A stretch of DNA of 64,000 nucleotides from Eleginops maclovinus (Eukaryota > Chordata > Actinopteri > Perciformes > Eleginopidae), in NCBI RefSeq assembly GCF_036324505.1, contig NC_086352.1:26940812-27004811 (forward strand). Reading direction: 5' to 3'. Below are positions 51,897 to 64,000 of the stretch, piece after piece; the first letter of the stretch is position 1, and each line of letters begins with the position of its first letter. The position numbers were made by a program, and so were the translations under genes. The notes beneath the pieces were generated by a model. That model was not told the origin of the DNA, searched no databases, and worked only from the letters and a program-made list of their open reading frames with translations.

Positions 51897-54062
51897 ATGA
51901 AGCGGAGCTACGAAAGTGGTTATTCTAAAAGAAAGAGAGCAAAAGAGAGCAAAAGAATTGCAGATACACTGCCAAAATTAACGTCCTTTGGCTTTTTTAC
52001 ATCTCCTGCTGCTACAGCATCCGCTGTAGTAGCTCCTGAACTTGCTAGTTCTACATGCTCAGCAGGTATTGATGAGGAACATGTTGAAGTGGAAGGAGAG
52101 GTGGCTATGGGTGCCGAAGGAGAAGAGGTGGCTATAGAAGCCGAAGCAGAGGAACAGGTGACTCTGGATGATGAAGACGAAGGTGATTTAGTGGTGAGTA
52201 GTGCTAGGCCATTTACCACCAGCAGTGGAGATAATTTAATAATAGGCGACGACCCTGCACATTGGCCAGAAAAGTTAACAGACAGAGAGCGTTGTTCAAT
52301 AGTACAGAAAGGACCAGTGCAGATACGAGGAGATTTCCCCCAGAACACTCAGGGCAGACGATTCACAAACACGTACTACAACATGAACATGAAGAATGGC
52401 GAAAAAATCCAGAGGTCCTGGCTCGTGTACAGCATGATGAAAGACCGCGCTGTTTGCTTCTGTTGTCGGCTGTTTGGCAATTGCAACAAGCAGCGGTTCA
52501 GCTCTGATGGCACAAACGATTGGAAAAATTTAGCAGCCTTCTTAAAAGATCACGCGAGGTCTGCCGATCATCTTGATAATATGGCTGCTTGGCGAACACT
52601 TCATCAACGGCTTCGAACAGGTAAAGCCATAGATAATGTGAACCAAGAGCTGTTTGTAAATGAAGTTAACAAATGGAGAGAGATTCTGAAACGACTGATT
52701 GCCATTATTACACATCTGGCCGAGCGCAACTTAGCTTTTCGAGGCCATTCAGAGAAGCTGTATGAGCACGGCAATGGCAATTTCTTAGGCCAAGTTCAAC
52801 TGATGGCTCAGTTTGACCCTGTACTGAGGGGCCACGTGAAGAGGGTAGCTGAGAAAGCAGTCTCTGAGAGTTACTTCAGTAAAGTGATTCAAAATGAATT
52901 GATTTGCTTGATCGGAAGCTGCGTGACGAAAACAATAGTGGAGAGGGTGAAGAAGTCCAAATACTTCAGTGTCATCATGGACTGCACCCCAGATGTCAGC
53001 CATGATGAGCAGCTGTCCGTGGTGCTGAGGATTGTGGACTGTAAGCCTGGCGAAGGAGTGTCTATTCATGAGCACTTTGTTGGCTTTCTCGTGGCAGAGG
53101 ACACAACTGGGAAAGGCCTACTCAAATTGTTTTTGGGACACCTGCAGACACTAAATTTGGATCTTGCTGATTGTCGTGGGCAATCCTACGACAACGGCAG
53201 TAACATGCAGGGGAAGAAACAGGGGGTCCAGAGCAGAATCCTGGAGCTTAACAACAAAGCACTCTGTGTCCCATGTGCCAGCCACACATTGAATCTGGTG
53301 GTTGGTGATGCTGCCAAGTCTTCTGTGACAGCTTTAAGTTTTTTTTGACTGTTACAGCGACTGTATGCTATTTTCAGTGCTTCAGTTCACCGCTGGACAA
53401 TCCTTCAAAAACACGTGACGGATTTTACCATTAAATCACTCAGTGCAACAAGATGGGAGGATAGGGTGGAGTCCGTGAAAGCTGTCCGATACCAGCTGCC
53501 TGAAATTTTGGATGCCCTAACCGCTCTGAGGGAGTATGCTGAGGGGAAGCAGGACTCTGAATGTGCCTCCAATGCCAACAGCATTCACAAAGAGATGAAG
53601 AAATGGCCTTTTCTGGTGAGTACAGTTGTATGGTACAATGTCCTATTTCACATAAACAAAGTCAGCAAGCTATTGCAGAGCCCCAAGGTGTCAGTGGAGG
53701 TCATGAGGAGAGAGGTCCTTGCAGTGATAGGATTTCTGAAAGATTATCGAGAGGATGGATTCAACTCTGCTAAAACAGATGCCAGGGAGATAGCAGAGAA
53801 GATTGATTTGGAGATGGCCTGGCCAGAGATGCGCCAGAGAAAGAAGAAAAGGCAGTTTGAGTATGAGGGGAGAGAGGAGACAGTGTGTACTGCAGAAGAG
53901 CATTTCAGAAGAGAGTTTTTCCTGCATATGGTGGACACAACCCCGGTCACAGTCAGGGAGAGATTTTCACACATGGAGGGTGTTTTTGAGCTATACGGCT
54001 TTGAGCCCTGGCTGAACAATCTTTTTACGTCATTGCGTCTGAACGATGACGTAATGACGTAA
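51897..54062 (+). pseudogene. ZMYM1-like hAT transposase of hAT-C with an in-frame stop
   Basis: Residues 1-50 are basic (SKRKRAKESKRIADTLPKL) and about 70-100 are acidic. A TTF-type finger spans about 150-240 (WLVYSMMKDRAVCFCCRLFG, DHARSADHLDN). The core has D362 (VIMDCTPD), D432 (QSYDNGSNMQG) and a CASHTLNLV helix. The frame then meets TGA at 53346-53348 after a run of T. The same frame continues open from 53349 to 54062 with family-like sequence (SATRWEDRVESVKAVRYQ), so a single nonsense change explains the break and no frameshift is needed. The C-terminus ends within a palindrome at 54019-54068, and the family's dimerisation domain is missing. Confidence 0.88.
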
Positions 54063-54068
54063 AAAGAT
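54019..54068. repeat. Inverted repeat with 16-bp perfect arms
   Basis: The left arm (54019-54034) and right arm (54053-54068) are exact inverses, separated by 18 nt. Pairing extends further with one mismatch. The arms carry TACGTCA/TGACGTA, CRE-like words. It supplies the last codons and the stop of the transposase frame. It may be a remnant of a small foldback element. Confidence 0.85.
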
Positions 54069-54444
54069 GTCGATTTTGAGCTGGCTCACATGTGAGTTTT
54101 GTTGATGATTTGTCATGTAGATATTGAGTATTAGACAAATGTTAACTTAACTTTGGTATTTGTATTTACCAGTTGATTATCCGCTGACTGCGATGGTCTT
54201 AACTCATGGCAGTAAGCGTAGTGTGATACCGCAGCAAGTTAAATAAGGTTATAGCCTGCTAGCTAAGTACCACATATGTATTAGTTAGCTCAGATTTACC
54301 TTACTCGATGTAAGCTTGATACTATTGCGTAAGGTTTTATGTAATACATATTTGAGATATGAGTGTACTCGATTTACAGTCCACAAGTAACTGGATAACT
54401 TTTGTTTTTGCACCGGCACAGTAACGTTATGCTAAGCAGGGGAT

Positions 54445-54555
54445 ATGGCTTCGAAGTCGAGGACCCAAAACCTGCAGGTGTTTGACACGGAGCTGAGCGC
54501 CGACACGGTGGAGGGTGTTTTTGAGCTATACGGCTTTGAGCCCTGGCTGAACAAG
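54445..54555 (+). other. Exon-like 37-codon frame with a splice donor inside hAT-C
   Basis: The ATG at 54445 opens MASKSRTQNLQVF... and runs 37 codons to AAG|GTATTT at 54555/54556. A polypyrimidine tract and TTTTTCAG acceptor lie at about 54650-54660. Spliced, the frame would add about 13 codons and then stop. Its last 46 bp (54509-54554) duplicate transposase sequence at 53974-54019 exactly and in the same reading frame. I do not recognise the peptide. Confidence 0.4.
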
Positions 54556-54767
54556 GTATTTGATTTGACAAAGTACATTCCTGTTGTATAAGGATCCTTG
54601 CCAAATGAAACACAGTGTAGTGAGTGTTTTTGTTCTAATGCTGTGTTTGTCTGTTTTTCAGGTTGGGTTCCATACAGCTGCTCACCACTTTTCTATGATA
54701 TGAAGACTTTTGAGAAGACGACAACAGTAGGACTTTACAAATGCTTTCTGTCTCGCTCACACACTCC

Positions 54768-55035
<268 letters not shown>

Positions 55036-56004
55036 TTTTGCCACTCACTCACTCACTCACATGAAATGGTGAAGGCAACATGGAAAATGGACATTTGAAG
55101 ATGACTTAACTACCTGCAAACCTAAACTCTCTCTCTCTCTCTCCCATTGTTTTTCCTGTTACTCACTCACTCACCCACCCATTCACTCACACACTCAACC
55201 ACTGCTTTGCCTGTCTCTCTGAATAATAAACATATAATTTTGGCAAATGCTGGAGCAACCTGAAACTGATTTTACTGTGGAGAGTTAAGACCATTGTTAC
55301 TGACAGTGCACTATTGGTTTATTGCGATTCTTTAATCTCAATTTAAAGCAAGGGTATTGGAATGGATATTTGGTTGATGTGTGTGTTTCAAGAATGAGGG
55401 CCCCATGTCTATATTTTGCCTAGGGCCCCAAAATGGCTAGATCCGCCCCTGATAATAACTGTTCTCAGTTGTGTGCGATTCTAAGGTACAGCCTATAAAA
55501 GGTTGAACTAAATGCTTGTTCAGTAGTAGTTGATGCCGTAGTAGCTCTGACCGTGAGACTGATGTGTCAGAGCACACCGAATAAATACGCCAAGTACGGC
55601 TAAAGATAATTCACTCTCCGTGTATGCTTTTCCTCCGAATGCAACGTTATCTGTGCAACAGTAGTGCACCACAGCTCAACAGATACTAATAGACATATTG
55701 TGCATTCTTCCCTGCCCCTGAGAACACTGCAGGTTTCTGTTGATGCTTGTTTGGTTTAATGTTTTTTCGGAAGTCGCTCATTTACAATACCGTCTTTAAA
55801 GCTGTAAACATTTTTTTATTGAAATAAGTAGCCTTTTGTTTTAGTGTTCACATCACAGTAGCCTATCTGGTTTACAATGAAATACATCGTGTGGTGTTTA
55901 AATATTGCGCACACGTATGCCTGTCTTTTATTTAGCCTATCGGAACACCTCTCAGTCTTCAGCACCCCCAACCCAAATCATCTTCCCACGGCTATGCCCG
56001 GGGT

Positions 56005-56847
56005 GCAAAACACAATGAACACCTATCATAACAAGTCGCCCACAGCCAGGTAACAATGGACAGCGATCCTTGCATTTTGGAACACAACACAGGCAATTTT
56101 GTTAAAACCGGAACAGCTAATTCAAATATATTAATTCATTTGGGTAAACATTTATAGGCTGAATGAATTAAGTCGGCGGCCTAACTTGAAAATAACGTTA
56201 GCGATTAACCCCTGTCGATCCTGTCATCTAGTTGTATCGGGTAAAACTGCTGATATTAAAATGCTTCTCAAAACTTTTTGAACATACACAAATCCACGGT
56301 TTTCTGACATTTGTGAAACTTCCGAATTTGTATTTACCGGTACTCACATGACTGCGTTGTTTTCCGTCGATAGTGGGCGGAGCCGTAACTTCGCCCGGAC
56401 GTGACGCATATGTTACTCTCATCTAATTGACGTTAGCTCTGATGCTAAGTAGCTACTTTTCCACTAGTTTGACAGCGGGCGGAACTTGTCATAAAGTCCG
56501 CGATAATAAAGCCCACACATTTAGAGGGAAGATATGATTGGTCAATTGTACTGTCATTTGACATTACGCTCTCGTTGAGTCACCTCCTATCTTCCAGTAA
56601 CTCCAGACACAGCGAAAGGAGCTTCTGCAACAGAAACTGAATAGGCAGATTCGAAGGATTTAATTCTTTGGAAATGTTTTTTAAAATAAAATTCAATCAC
56701 GTTATCTTGGTAAACTAATGAAAAATATAACAGAAAAGATATTTTAAAATATATATTTTACTTTTTTTTAATGCTTTAAAATGTTACTTTTTTAGAATAT
56801 CTTAGGCCCTAAGAGAGAGCCTAGAGTGCCCCGGCGGTTCGCCACTG
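56005..56847. other. Right part of hAT-A, no gene
   Basis: Sequence of the non-autonomous hAT-A between the hAT-B insertion and the hAT-A right end. It contains no long frame. It includes GGGCGGAG and TGACGTTAG words near 56375-56435 and AT-rich sequence near 56690-56790. Confidence 0.6.
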
Positions 56848-56937
56848 ATAGTTTACCATGTTAACTTCTCTTTATCATGCAAATAAAAGAAAGTTAAATC
56901 ATACTTGTTATTAAAAGAGCTTCCCTTTTCCTCCCAG

Positions 56938-58905
56938 CTACCAGAAAACAAGATCAGGATGAGGCCTTGTACAATATGATTGTAAAGGATACACAGCCAT
57001 TCAGTGTTGTGGAGGATGTGGGGTTTAAGGCATTTGTGGCCAAATTGGATCCAAACTGTGTTATCCCCACACGGCAGTTGTGTAAAACTTCATGTATACA
57101 GCAAAATTGTTTGTTGGTTTGTTCATGGCATTTGGCAATTAACCAGTGGTTTTCCCTCTTTTAGGCTTTTAAGGCCATGGTGGACTAAAGGTACGTTCTA
57201 GAAAGGAACCATGGGCGTCGCCACAATATAATCCCCCTCACCTTAAAAAAACAAAAAAGTGGTTTTGGACCCCCCCACATTTCTTTCCATTGCTTCACAA
57301 TCAAATCCGTTCCACTTTATCATTGGGGGAATACCCATATCAATAGAATACCACGCCGCGTTTTTCTGGTTTCCTACACGCAGCTGCATCACGCACGCAA
57401 CAAGCCTATGTTAAGAGTCGGATCAACGACAGATTTTGCTAGCTTTTTTCCTAGGTACACATTTTATGTTTCCTCATAACTTGTATGAGATATTTTGTTG
57501 CATGACATTAATGTAGGGGGTATATGTTGCCTCAAAGTTACCTCATTCTTTTCTAATTCACTCTGTTTTTTTTTTTAATCCTCATCTTTTGCTCTCATTA
57601 AATAAAGAATAGTGCCAAAAAAGTGGTCAGTGTCAGTCCTCTGTGTATAACACCAGAACATAATAGTAGTCTAATTGCAGACCATGCCAACTCCAAAGAA
57701 AAACAATGAACGATGGAGATCATTTTCAATCTAAAAACATGGTAAAATGCACCAGAATGCAAGAAATTGCATGTACTTCTTTCAAAATGTTCGGGGGGAA
57801 GACCCCCAGACCCCCCCCCGAAGGTGGCTGCAGTGAGCCTGACCTCTGACATGTGGACGTCCATCAATATGGATGCCTATCTGTCTGTAACCTGCCACCT
57901 GACGATAATACACATCTTAATTCTGTGTTGTTAGGAGTGCATCAGTTCCCTCAGACACACACTGCTGAAAACTTGGCCAGAGTGAAAGCCTCCCTCATGG
58001 AGGAATGGGGAATCACAGACAAGGTCACTTGCCTTGTGACGGATGGTGAATCCAACATGACTTCCTGTGGCAAACAATTAAGGCTACGTCATGCAATATG
58101 CATTGCACATCTCTTGATATGACCCCTGTGCTGTGTGATAATCGGGCCAAGGCAAGAAAACTGGTGGGATATTTCAGCAGCAGCACCCTAGCTAATGTAT
58201 GTGCTTTGACACTTTCTTAGTTAGTAATGAATAGTAATTATGGTATGTTTATGTTACTGCTCTTTTGTCAATTAAATACCTCTTAGATTTGTTTTAAAGG
58301 TGAGGCTTGTGTCAGTGCAAAAGCAATTGGGAAGGCCCACACTAAAGCTCCTGCAAGAGTTGGAGACAGCACATTTCACATGCTGCAACGTCTGATGGAC
58401 CTCAGAGAACCAGTTGGGGCGGCATTAGCCAGTTTGAACACTGACCTCTGCTGAGTTCACAACCATAAGTGGGTGCGCCTCTCTGCTGTCATCATTCGGT
58501 GATGTCACCATTGACCTTTCTGGGGAGAAAAAGGTTTCCGGTTCCAAGGTTGTGCCCCTGCTCAAAATGCTGGAACATTTCCTCGCAAGAGGAGATGGCA
58601 AAAACTGCAGTAGCAGTGATCAAAGAAAATGGGAGAAAATCTGTAAAGGCAGCTAAGAGAGAGACTCCACACGCTCCAATCAATGAGTATCATATTGTTG
58701 GCAACACTACTGGAACCTAGGTTCAAAGTAATCAGATTTTTTAGCCCCTTAAAAGCTGCAGAAGCCACAGAAAGGCTGGTCACTGAATCTGATGCATTAA
58801 TCAGATCACCAGAAGCCGTGCAGCCTCAAGAACAACCATCGACATCTCAACCTGCTGAACAAGAAACTCCTGGTAATTTTATTCATTTTAAAGCAATTTG
58901 AAGTA
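56938..58905 (+). pseudogene. Core region of the hAT-Z (ZBED1-like) transposase, degenerate
   Basis: An exon begins after TCCCAG at 56937 and encodes DEALYNMIVKDTQPFSVVED, then GFKAFVAKLDPN and VIPTRQ. A short piece AFKAMVD ends in a stop near 57189. hAT-R copy 2 then interrupts. From about 57828 the frame resumes with VAAVSLTSDMWTSINMDAYL, then ASLMEEWGITDKVTCLVTDG and ESNMTSCGKQ (catalytic region). Later pieces in shifting frames read KQLGRPTLKLLQELE (58321), LQRLMDLREPVGAALASLN (58384) and ATLLEPRFKVIRFFSP (58694). The order matches ZBED1-type transposases. Multiple stops and shifts make it non-functional. Confidence 0.88.
57210..57822. mobile_element. hAT-R, copy 2, inserted in the hAT-Z coding region
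   Basis: The left end is CATGGGCGTCGCCAC at 57210. The sequence is collinear with copy 1 (5351-5877 joined to 8770-8950) at high identity. The right end is truncated or deleted near 57822, so no duplication can be read. At 57651-57658 it has CACCAGAA uninterrupted, the position where hAT-D inserted in copy 1 (CACTAGAA). Confidence 0.85.
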
Positions 58906-58949
58906 ATTATTACATCCACTGACACTCTCTGACTCTGTGTATACTTTTC

Positions 58950-59219
58950 AAGAAACAAACTCTGGCATAAATTGGATCAGAGTGTAATGCTGTCTAGGAA
59001 GACCAAGAATGCAACAGCTGATGCAACAGTTGAAGTCCAGCAGTACCTGTCCGAACCAAATATCAGACAGGACCCTCTGAACTACTGGCAGAGACAAAAA
59101 CATATCTATTCACACTTGTAAAAACTTGCAGTAACTTTTTTGTGCACACCTGCTTCCTCAGTCCCGTGTGAAAGGGTATTTTCAAAGATGGGAGAAGTTG
59201 TCTCCCGAAAACTGTGAAT
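58950..59219 (+). pseudogene. hAT-Z dimerisation (hATC) domain remnant
   Basis: The sequence reads WHKLDQSVMLSRKTKN, VEVQQYLSEPNIRQDPLNYW, a stop in place of the usual Tyr/Leu codon after IYSHL, then KLAVTFLCTPASSVPCERVF and SKMGEVVSRK. These are the hallmark hATC motifs in correct order. The internal stop and an early final stop confirm decay. Confidence 0.9.
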
Positions 59220-59629
59220 AAAAAATATTGTTTTTGAACAAAAAACAATGAAGTGTTCCATGTATCACAAGCATATTCACTGCCCTCTGGCAAGTTAAAC
59301 CCTTCTTCTTTTCCAGTTTTCAAACATATATTGCTTGTTTTGTCATTATAGAAGGCAGCAGACATTTACATTTATTTATATATAGATATAACAACAAGAT
59401 ACTTTATTGATACAGTTTTTATTATTATATAAAGTCATTTTAAGACACATACTGGTGCAAAATTCAGTTAATAAAAGATTACAAAAACATTTGACCCGTT
59501 TAACACTTTATATCATTATTTACAGTGATTTTACGATATAGAAGATTACAAATAATATTGGGCTGTTTTACACCTGTTCTCCAACAAGGGGTCTTCAAAG
59601 CTTCATAACGCTTCATCTCGCCATCACTA

Positions 59630-62600
59630 CTAACTTGGTGCTCAAGCAACAAGACATCCATACATGAAAGAAAATGTGGCCAAACTAACTGAATTTCTGG
59701 AAGAGCCTGCTCTTTGTTTGGTCAACACAAAATGGTCATGTCATTATCAATTATCCAATGAGGGTTGAACATGTGCTAGGAAGTTCCTCCTCCACCAGAG
59801 GCATTTCAAAATAAAAGTTGCAGAAAAATCAGTTGCAAAATACACTTTCCCTCTATCTACTCTGTATATTTGTACTTCACACTTGTTATTTTAATATAAA
59901 AAAACTACATGTCATACTCATTTTCAGGTTTCTACTGGACAGATTTATATGCTTAAATGTTCAAAATACATGTTTTTTTCTCACACTGTCTGAAATGAAA
60001 AGGTGAGCTTTTTCAACTGATTTCCTCTCTAAATGCAACTTTATTGTTTCGTTGCGAGGCAATTTTATTTTTGTTTAGGCTACACTCCTTAGGTCCAAAA
60101 GAAACATTGTAACTCTACAGCACACATTGATCATTTAGAAAAATGTGCTTTAAACTTTGTGGCAACAGGCAGGAGAATGTCCTAGTTTAGTTTGGAACAA
60201 CTGGCCTGCACAGAGCCCTGATCTCAAACCCATCCAATTCCTTTCATGAGCTGCAATCCAGGCCTTCCAGTAAAAGCTTTCCCAGGGGGAAAAACGTGGG
60301 TTCAAAGGTTCAAACAGGTGAAAAGCAGCCTCAGCAGCAAGACATATATTACAGTCACTTAAAAGGCTATCAGTGTTGCTCAGAAGTACCCTTTTATCAT
60401 TTTCTCCAGGAATCAGGAAAGCCTTTTACCCAATAGCAGAATAAATACACCTGCAGGGATACATGTTAGATAATGTGATCATGCACTATATTAGATAGAA
60501 GATGGAGGCTGGCCTTGAGAAGTAGTTCATCTTAGATAAATACCACAAAGACATTTCTCTGAAAACAGAACGGTAATAAGTGGTTCATGATGTTGAAAAA
60601 TTAAAGGACTGTTGAAAACGTATTTCTAGAAACCTTAAGAGTTATTCTTTTTGTGTGTTTTTTTGTTGTGGATTAGCCTTGGGTAGCCTCATAACTAAGG
60701 TGAAAACATTTCTATTAAAGCAAGAACGCATGGATCAAAGACTGTGGGGCTCTTCTGATGAGTATGTCGCTTTATTTCTCAATTTCACAAGTTAGTGCAG
60801 TGAAACTGTCAAAAAAAACAGGCAGCTACTTAATTGCCATCTGATTCACAGTATATCATGTTAAACACCATTTTAATGTAAGATAAAAAAAAAAGGTGCG
60901 TTATTCTGTGGTGTTACACATTTTAAGTGTGAGACTGAATATTTTGTCAAGAATTACTTTATATATATAACCTCCAAACTACTAGAGTTGTGTAGCTCCA
61001 ACAACCACATTATCAAGGGGAAACATATGTTTGTGAATTTGGCAGTGTTGCAAATTAAAGTGTTGTTTCCCGAGTGTGTTTCTCATGAATGATGCCCTCA
61101 ATCAAGGGGAAACAATTAACATACCACTGACTTTAAAGTGCATTTAGACAGACAGGAAAGCATTCTCTAATTCATTGCTATTTAATGACTCATGAGTTAA
61201 TATATTTTAGGAGCAGAAAGTCAAATAAAAACACAAATAAATAAAGGATGGATAAACAGAACTCAATTATCTGGGGATGGATAAGAGGCCTTAAAAAAAC
61301 AAATGTTCTTTTTCCATCATGTTGGGTTTTGACAAAAGGCCAAAACAAAAAATGCTTAATTTTCAGCAGTGATGAAAGCATTTTAACGGAGTTCACATGA
61401 CAGCGGGATGACAGTTATCCATTATGTTAGTTTCAGCAGCATTCTTCTTTCTCATTGTTACACAGAATGGCTGATTTAAAAGCCTATAAACATATTTTGC
61501 CGGTGATGTTTTCTGATCCTCAAGGTCAGCTCACTCTCTTCTCTATCTCGTCAGCTTTCATCAGCTGATGAGATAAATCATGAAAGATTTTCTTGTCAGC
61601 TGAATATAGGCAGGGAAACGAGGAGCTGGGTCTTGTCTCTTCACGCCGACGGCCAGGCAACTTTTAACTGATGGTGAAGTAAACAAACAGGCTGTCGGCG
61701 AGACTGCCTCGGTCAGAATGATAAATGTCTGAATGTCACCACCTGCAAAAGAAGACAAAGTGTTCTTGAACACATCCAAGTTTTTTTTTTTTCACCCACA
61801 GAGATCTTTGATCTTACATTAACAGGCTGAGAAGAAAAGGACAGAGCTGGCAGTGCAGGTGGCAGCACTTTTACTCAACAAAACGTTCAGGTATAAGTGT
61901 GTTCAGCAGACGGTAAATTATGCTTTGTCTTCGAACAAAGAGATTATCTCCTCTGGTTTGTAACTAATTGCATGGGGCTTTGGTTTTCTGAATCTGGAGA
62001 GAATCCCCTTTGAAAAACTCAAATGAAAATGTACATCTGATCATTTTAGCCCTCAGTCCTTGTAAATTGCATCATATTGATAAATAGCATTATTTAGGTG
62101 AATTGGGTAATTTTGGTTAACAACAGAACATGTGAAATTTTGTTTGTGAGATTTGTAGCTTTTTTGGTCTCAACAAAAATGGATCCATATTTAAATTGCT
62201 CTTCCTGTGGATACACTGGCTACACAGCTGCAGCTGAGGTGAAAGGAGCATTTTGGTGTAAATTCAGAATACTGAAATGAATACTCCTTTGGAAAATGGG
62301 CAATAAAAATGAACAAATAACGAGATGGATCATATACCCAATGACACATAAAACAAGAGTTCTGGTGTAAAATAAAACCAGTTTATAAGCAGAAATAACA
62401 TGTTTTACTCTATTATTCAGAGCTTCTTGTGGCACTCTCACACTATACTATGAAAAGTATCTTTGCTCCTGTAAACTGACATTTCGAAACCAACAATTGT
62501 GAGGGAGGAGAAGGCCAAAGATAATGAGGCACATGTTATTTTTGTTTTGCTCAATGCTGGAACTTTGACACGTAAGAGAACCTTTTTGATAGATCTTAAA

Positions 62601-64000
62601 ATTAGTTAGTTGTGTGGTATGGAAACGTGGATGTCAAATGTAAAGGGAAACTGTCAAGAGCGGTCAACATGGCCAGGGAAATTATAGGGAAACCACAGAT
62701 GCAGCCATTTACTTAATTAGAAAATCAAAGGTAGCTGTACCATTTATTGTACCAACAATTTGAATTTGTAGTATGCCTATTAAACTGTTTTTGATTGCAT
62801 TTTGACTTCAGGCTCTTCCAGTGTTTCATACTAGTGTTTTTCAGAATGTTCTTTTTTTTTTGTCCAAGTATGACAATAAAAAACAACCTTTCTTTCATAA
62901 CAAATGAATTATCATCAATGAGGGCACTTAATTCAAAAGTCTCTTTCTGCTTCCCAGCTTATTAAAGGACTTCTTACCTGCTTGTATTTACTGTACAACA
63001 GGCAAGCTCCACACAATAATTAGCAAATAAGTTTGACATGAAACATTTAATTTCCTTGGAGATTTTCTATAACGATCCACTTAAATGCAGGGTGCATAAT
63101 TAAAAGACAGTGACAACAAATAAAACAATGACATTTATTTATTGATTCATAGGTTATACATCTCATGATATAATAGCGATATATTATTATTGGCAAAGAT
63201 ACTATAATCCAATTGCATTTCTATACATAAATACAAAATCTGAGGTAGGGCCTCAAAGATTGGTGACATTGAAAATAAATAAATGCATTTCACATATATG
63301 ATATATATATATATCCTTTTTTCTTTTTTACATCTCACACTTATTTAAAAGATAGTTGTTATATCTATATCTACTCTGTTTTCAAATCAAAAGGATGTCA
63401 TGGGCTGTCGGAGGCACATATCTATATCCATAGGCAGCAGTACCTCACGTAGAACACACAGAAATATATGACATTACTCAAGTAATTAGAAATTTAACCT
63501 ATGCATTCATAGGTCAGACAATAAAGTGCCAAAAAGACACGACAGACATAACAATAGGAATACCGGTACCATATGAGACAGACAATTAGCTATTCTGTGG
63601 TGTTATTTTTGATAAACGTGTGATATTCTACCATTAGAGGACATCTATAAGGCCAATGGTTACCTGAAGATGTTTTGTAACGTATTGGCAAACATCGAGG
63701 AACACTACATGGGATATAAATGGCAGTATCTTAACTTCCTATACGCAGATGACACATTCCTTTATTCTTCTAAAGTTTGTTTTTCTGTTTTCACTACAAC
63801 CCTAGTGTAAGTACTCTTTCTTTGGTTACCTATATTGCCCAAAGTTGACTTGCAGGCAAAGCAAATTCAGGTTTCTTTTTCTGTTTTCTTCAACCTCCTC
63901 TGTAAGAAAGACAACCCTCTGTTTCTCTTAACATTGTGTAGAACAAAAAGCTCCCTAACATGCACAGACTTATTCTACTCAGAGAGAAAGGAGAAGGATT
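59630..64000. other. Non-coding stretch to the window end
   Basis: Short frames only, no recognised domain, RNA gene or delimitable transposon. 61500-61760 has balanced composition with a perfect 12-bp palindrome CATCAGCTGATG (E-box core, about 61559-61570) and may be regulatory. A (TA)n run lies near 63296-63313. Confidence 0.45.

Noticed and set aside
63650..63772. YADD-like motif (NFLYADDTFLYSS) suggesting a LINE reverse transcriptase
   Set aside because: Only one motif in an otherwise unrelated short frame; flanking residues do not match any reverse transcriptase motif order.

Overview
The window looks like vertebrate nuclear DNA from a ray-finned (teleost) fish. It is AT-rich and intron-like, carries long (CA)n tracts, and holds transposon families typical of teleosts: 3' fragments of an RTE/Rex3-like LINE, a tRNA-derived SINE with the usual fish 3' tail, a Tc1-like end, several hAT families and a THAP/ISL2EU-like element. 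I see no exon of a host protein gene, no rRNA or tRNA gene, no CRISPR array and no bacterial operon. All coding capacity that I can support belongs to transposons.

Layout. 1-225 is the 3' end of an RTE-type LINE. About 2.74-3.22 kb is an LTR-like promoter segment. 3.73-4.94 kb is a deleted THAP/ISL2EU-like element. 5.21-9.33 kb is a four-layer nest: hAT-F (8-bp duplication ATGCCGTC) contains hAT-R (CTTGTATA), which contains an autonomous hAT-D with an intact 630-aa transposase (CACTAGAA), which contains a solo LTR. 9.3-47.2 kb is mostly non-coding, with MITEs (10.2, 18.2 and 43.9 kb), a SINE (15.05 kb), an LTR-like block (29.4-30.9 kb), large microsatellites (34.4 and 36.9 kb), a Tc1-like end (36.8 kb) and an internally deleted LINE inserted in a MITE (44.2-45.1 kb).

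47.24-59.63 kb is the main object. A decayed ZBED-type hAT transposase gene (hAT-Z) has its BED-finger exons at 47.2-47.5 kb, its middle region at 56.9-58.9 kb and its dimerisation domain at about 58.95-59.22 kb. It is split by hAT-A (47544-56847). hAT-A contains hAT-B (47737-55996, intact 785-aa transposase). hAT-B contains both a second THAP/ISL2EU-like element (47813-48839) and hAT-C (51562-55451, a ZMYM1-like transposase broken by one in-frame stop). A second hAT-R copy sits in the 3' half of hAT-Z. Target-site duplications and inverted repeats read directly from the sequence fix the order of insertion.

59.6-64 kb is non-coding DNA with no recognised gene. The two intact hAT ORFs and the perfect duplications suggest fairly recent activity. 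The THAP elements and hAT-A, hAT-F and hAT-R lack a transposase and would have depended on enzymes supplied elsewhere.
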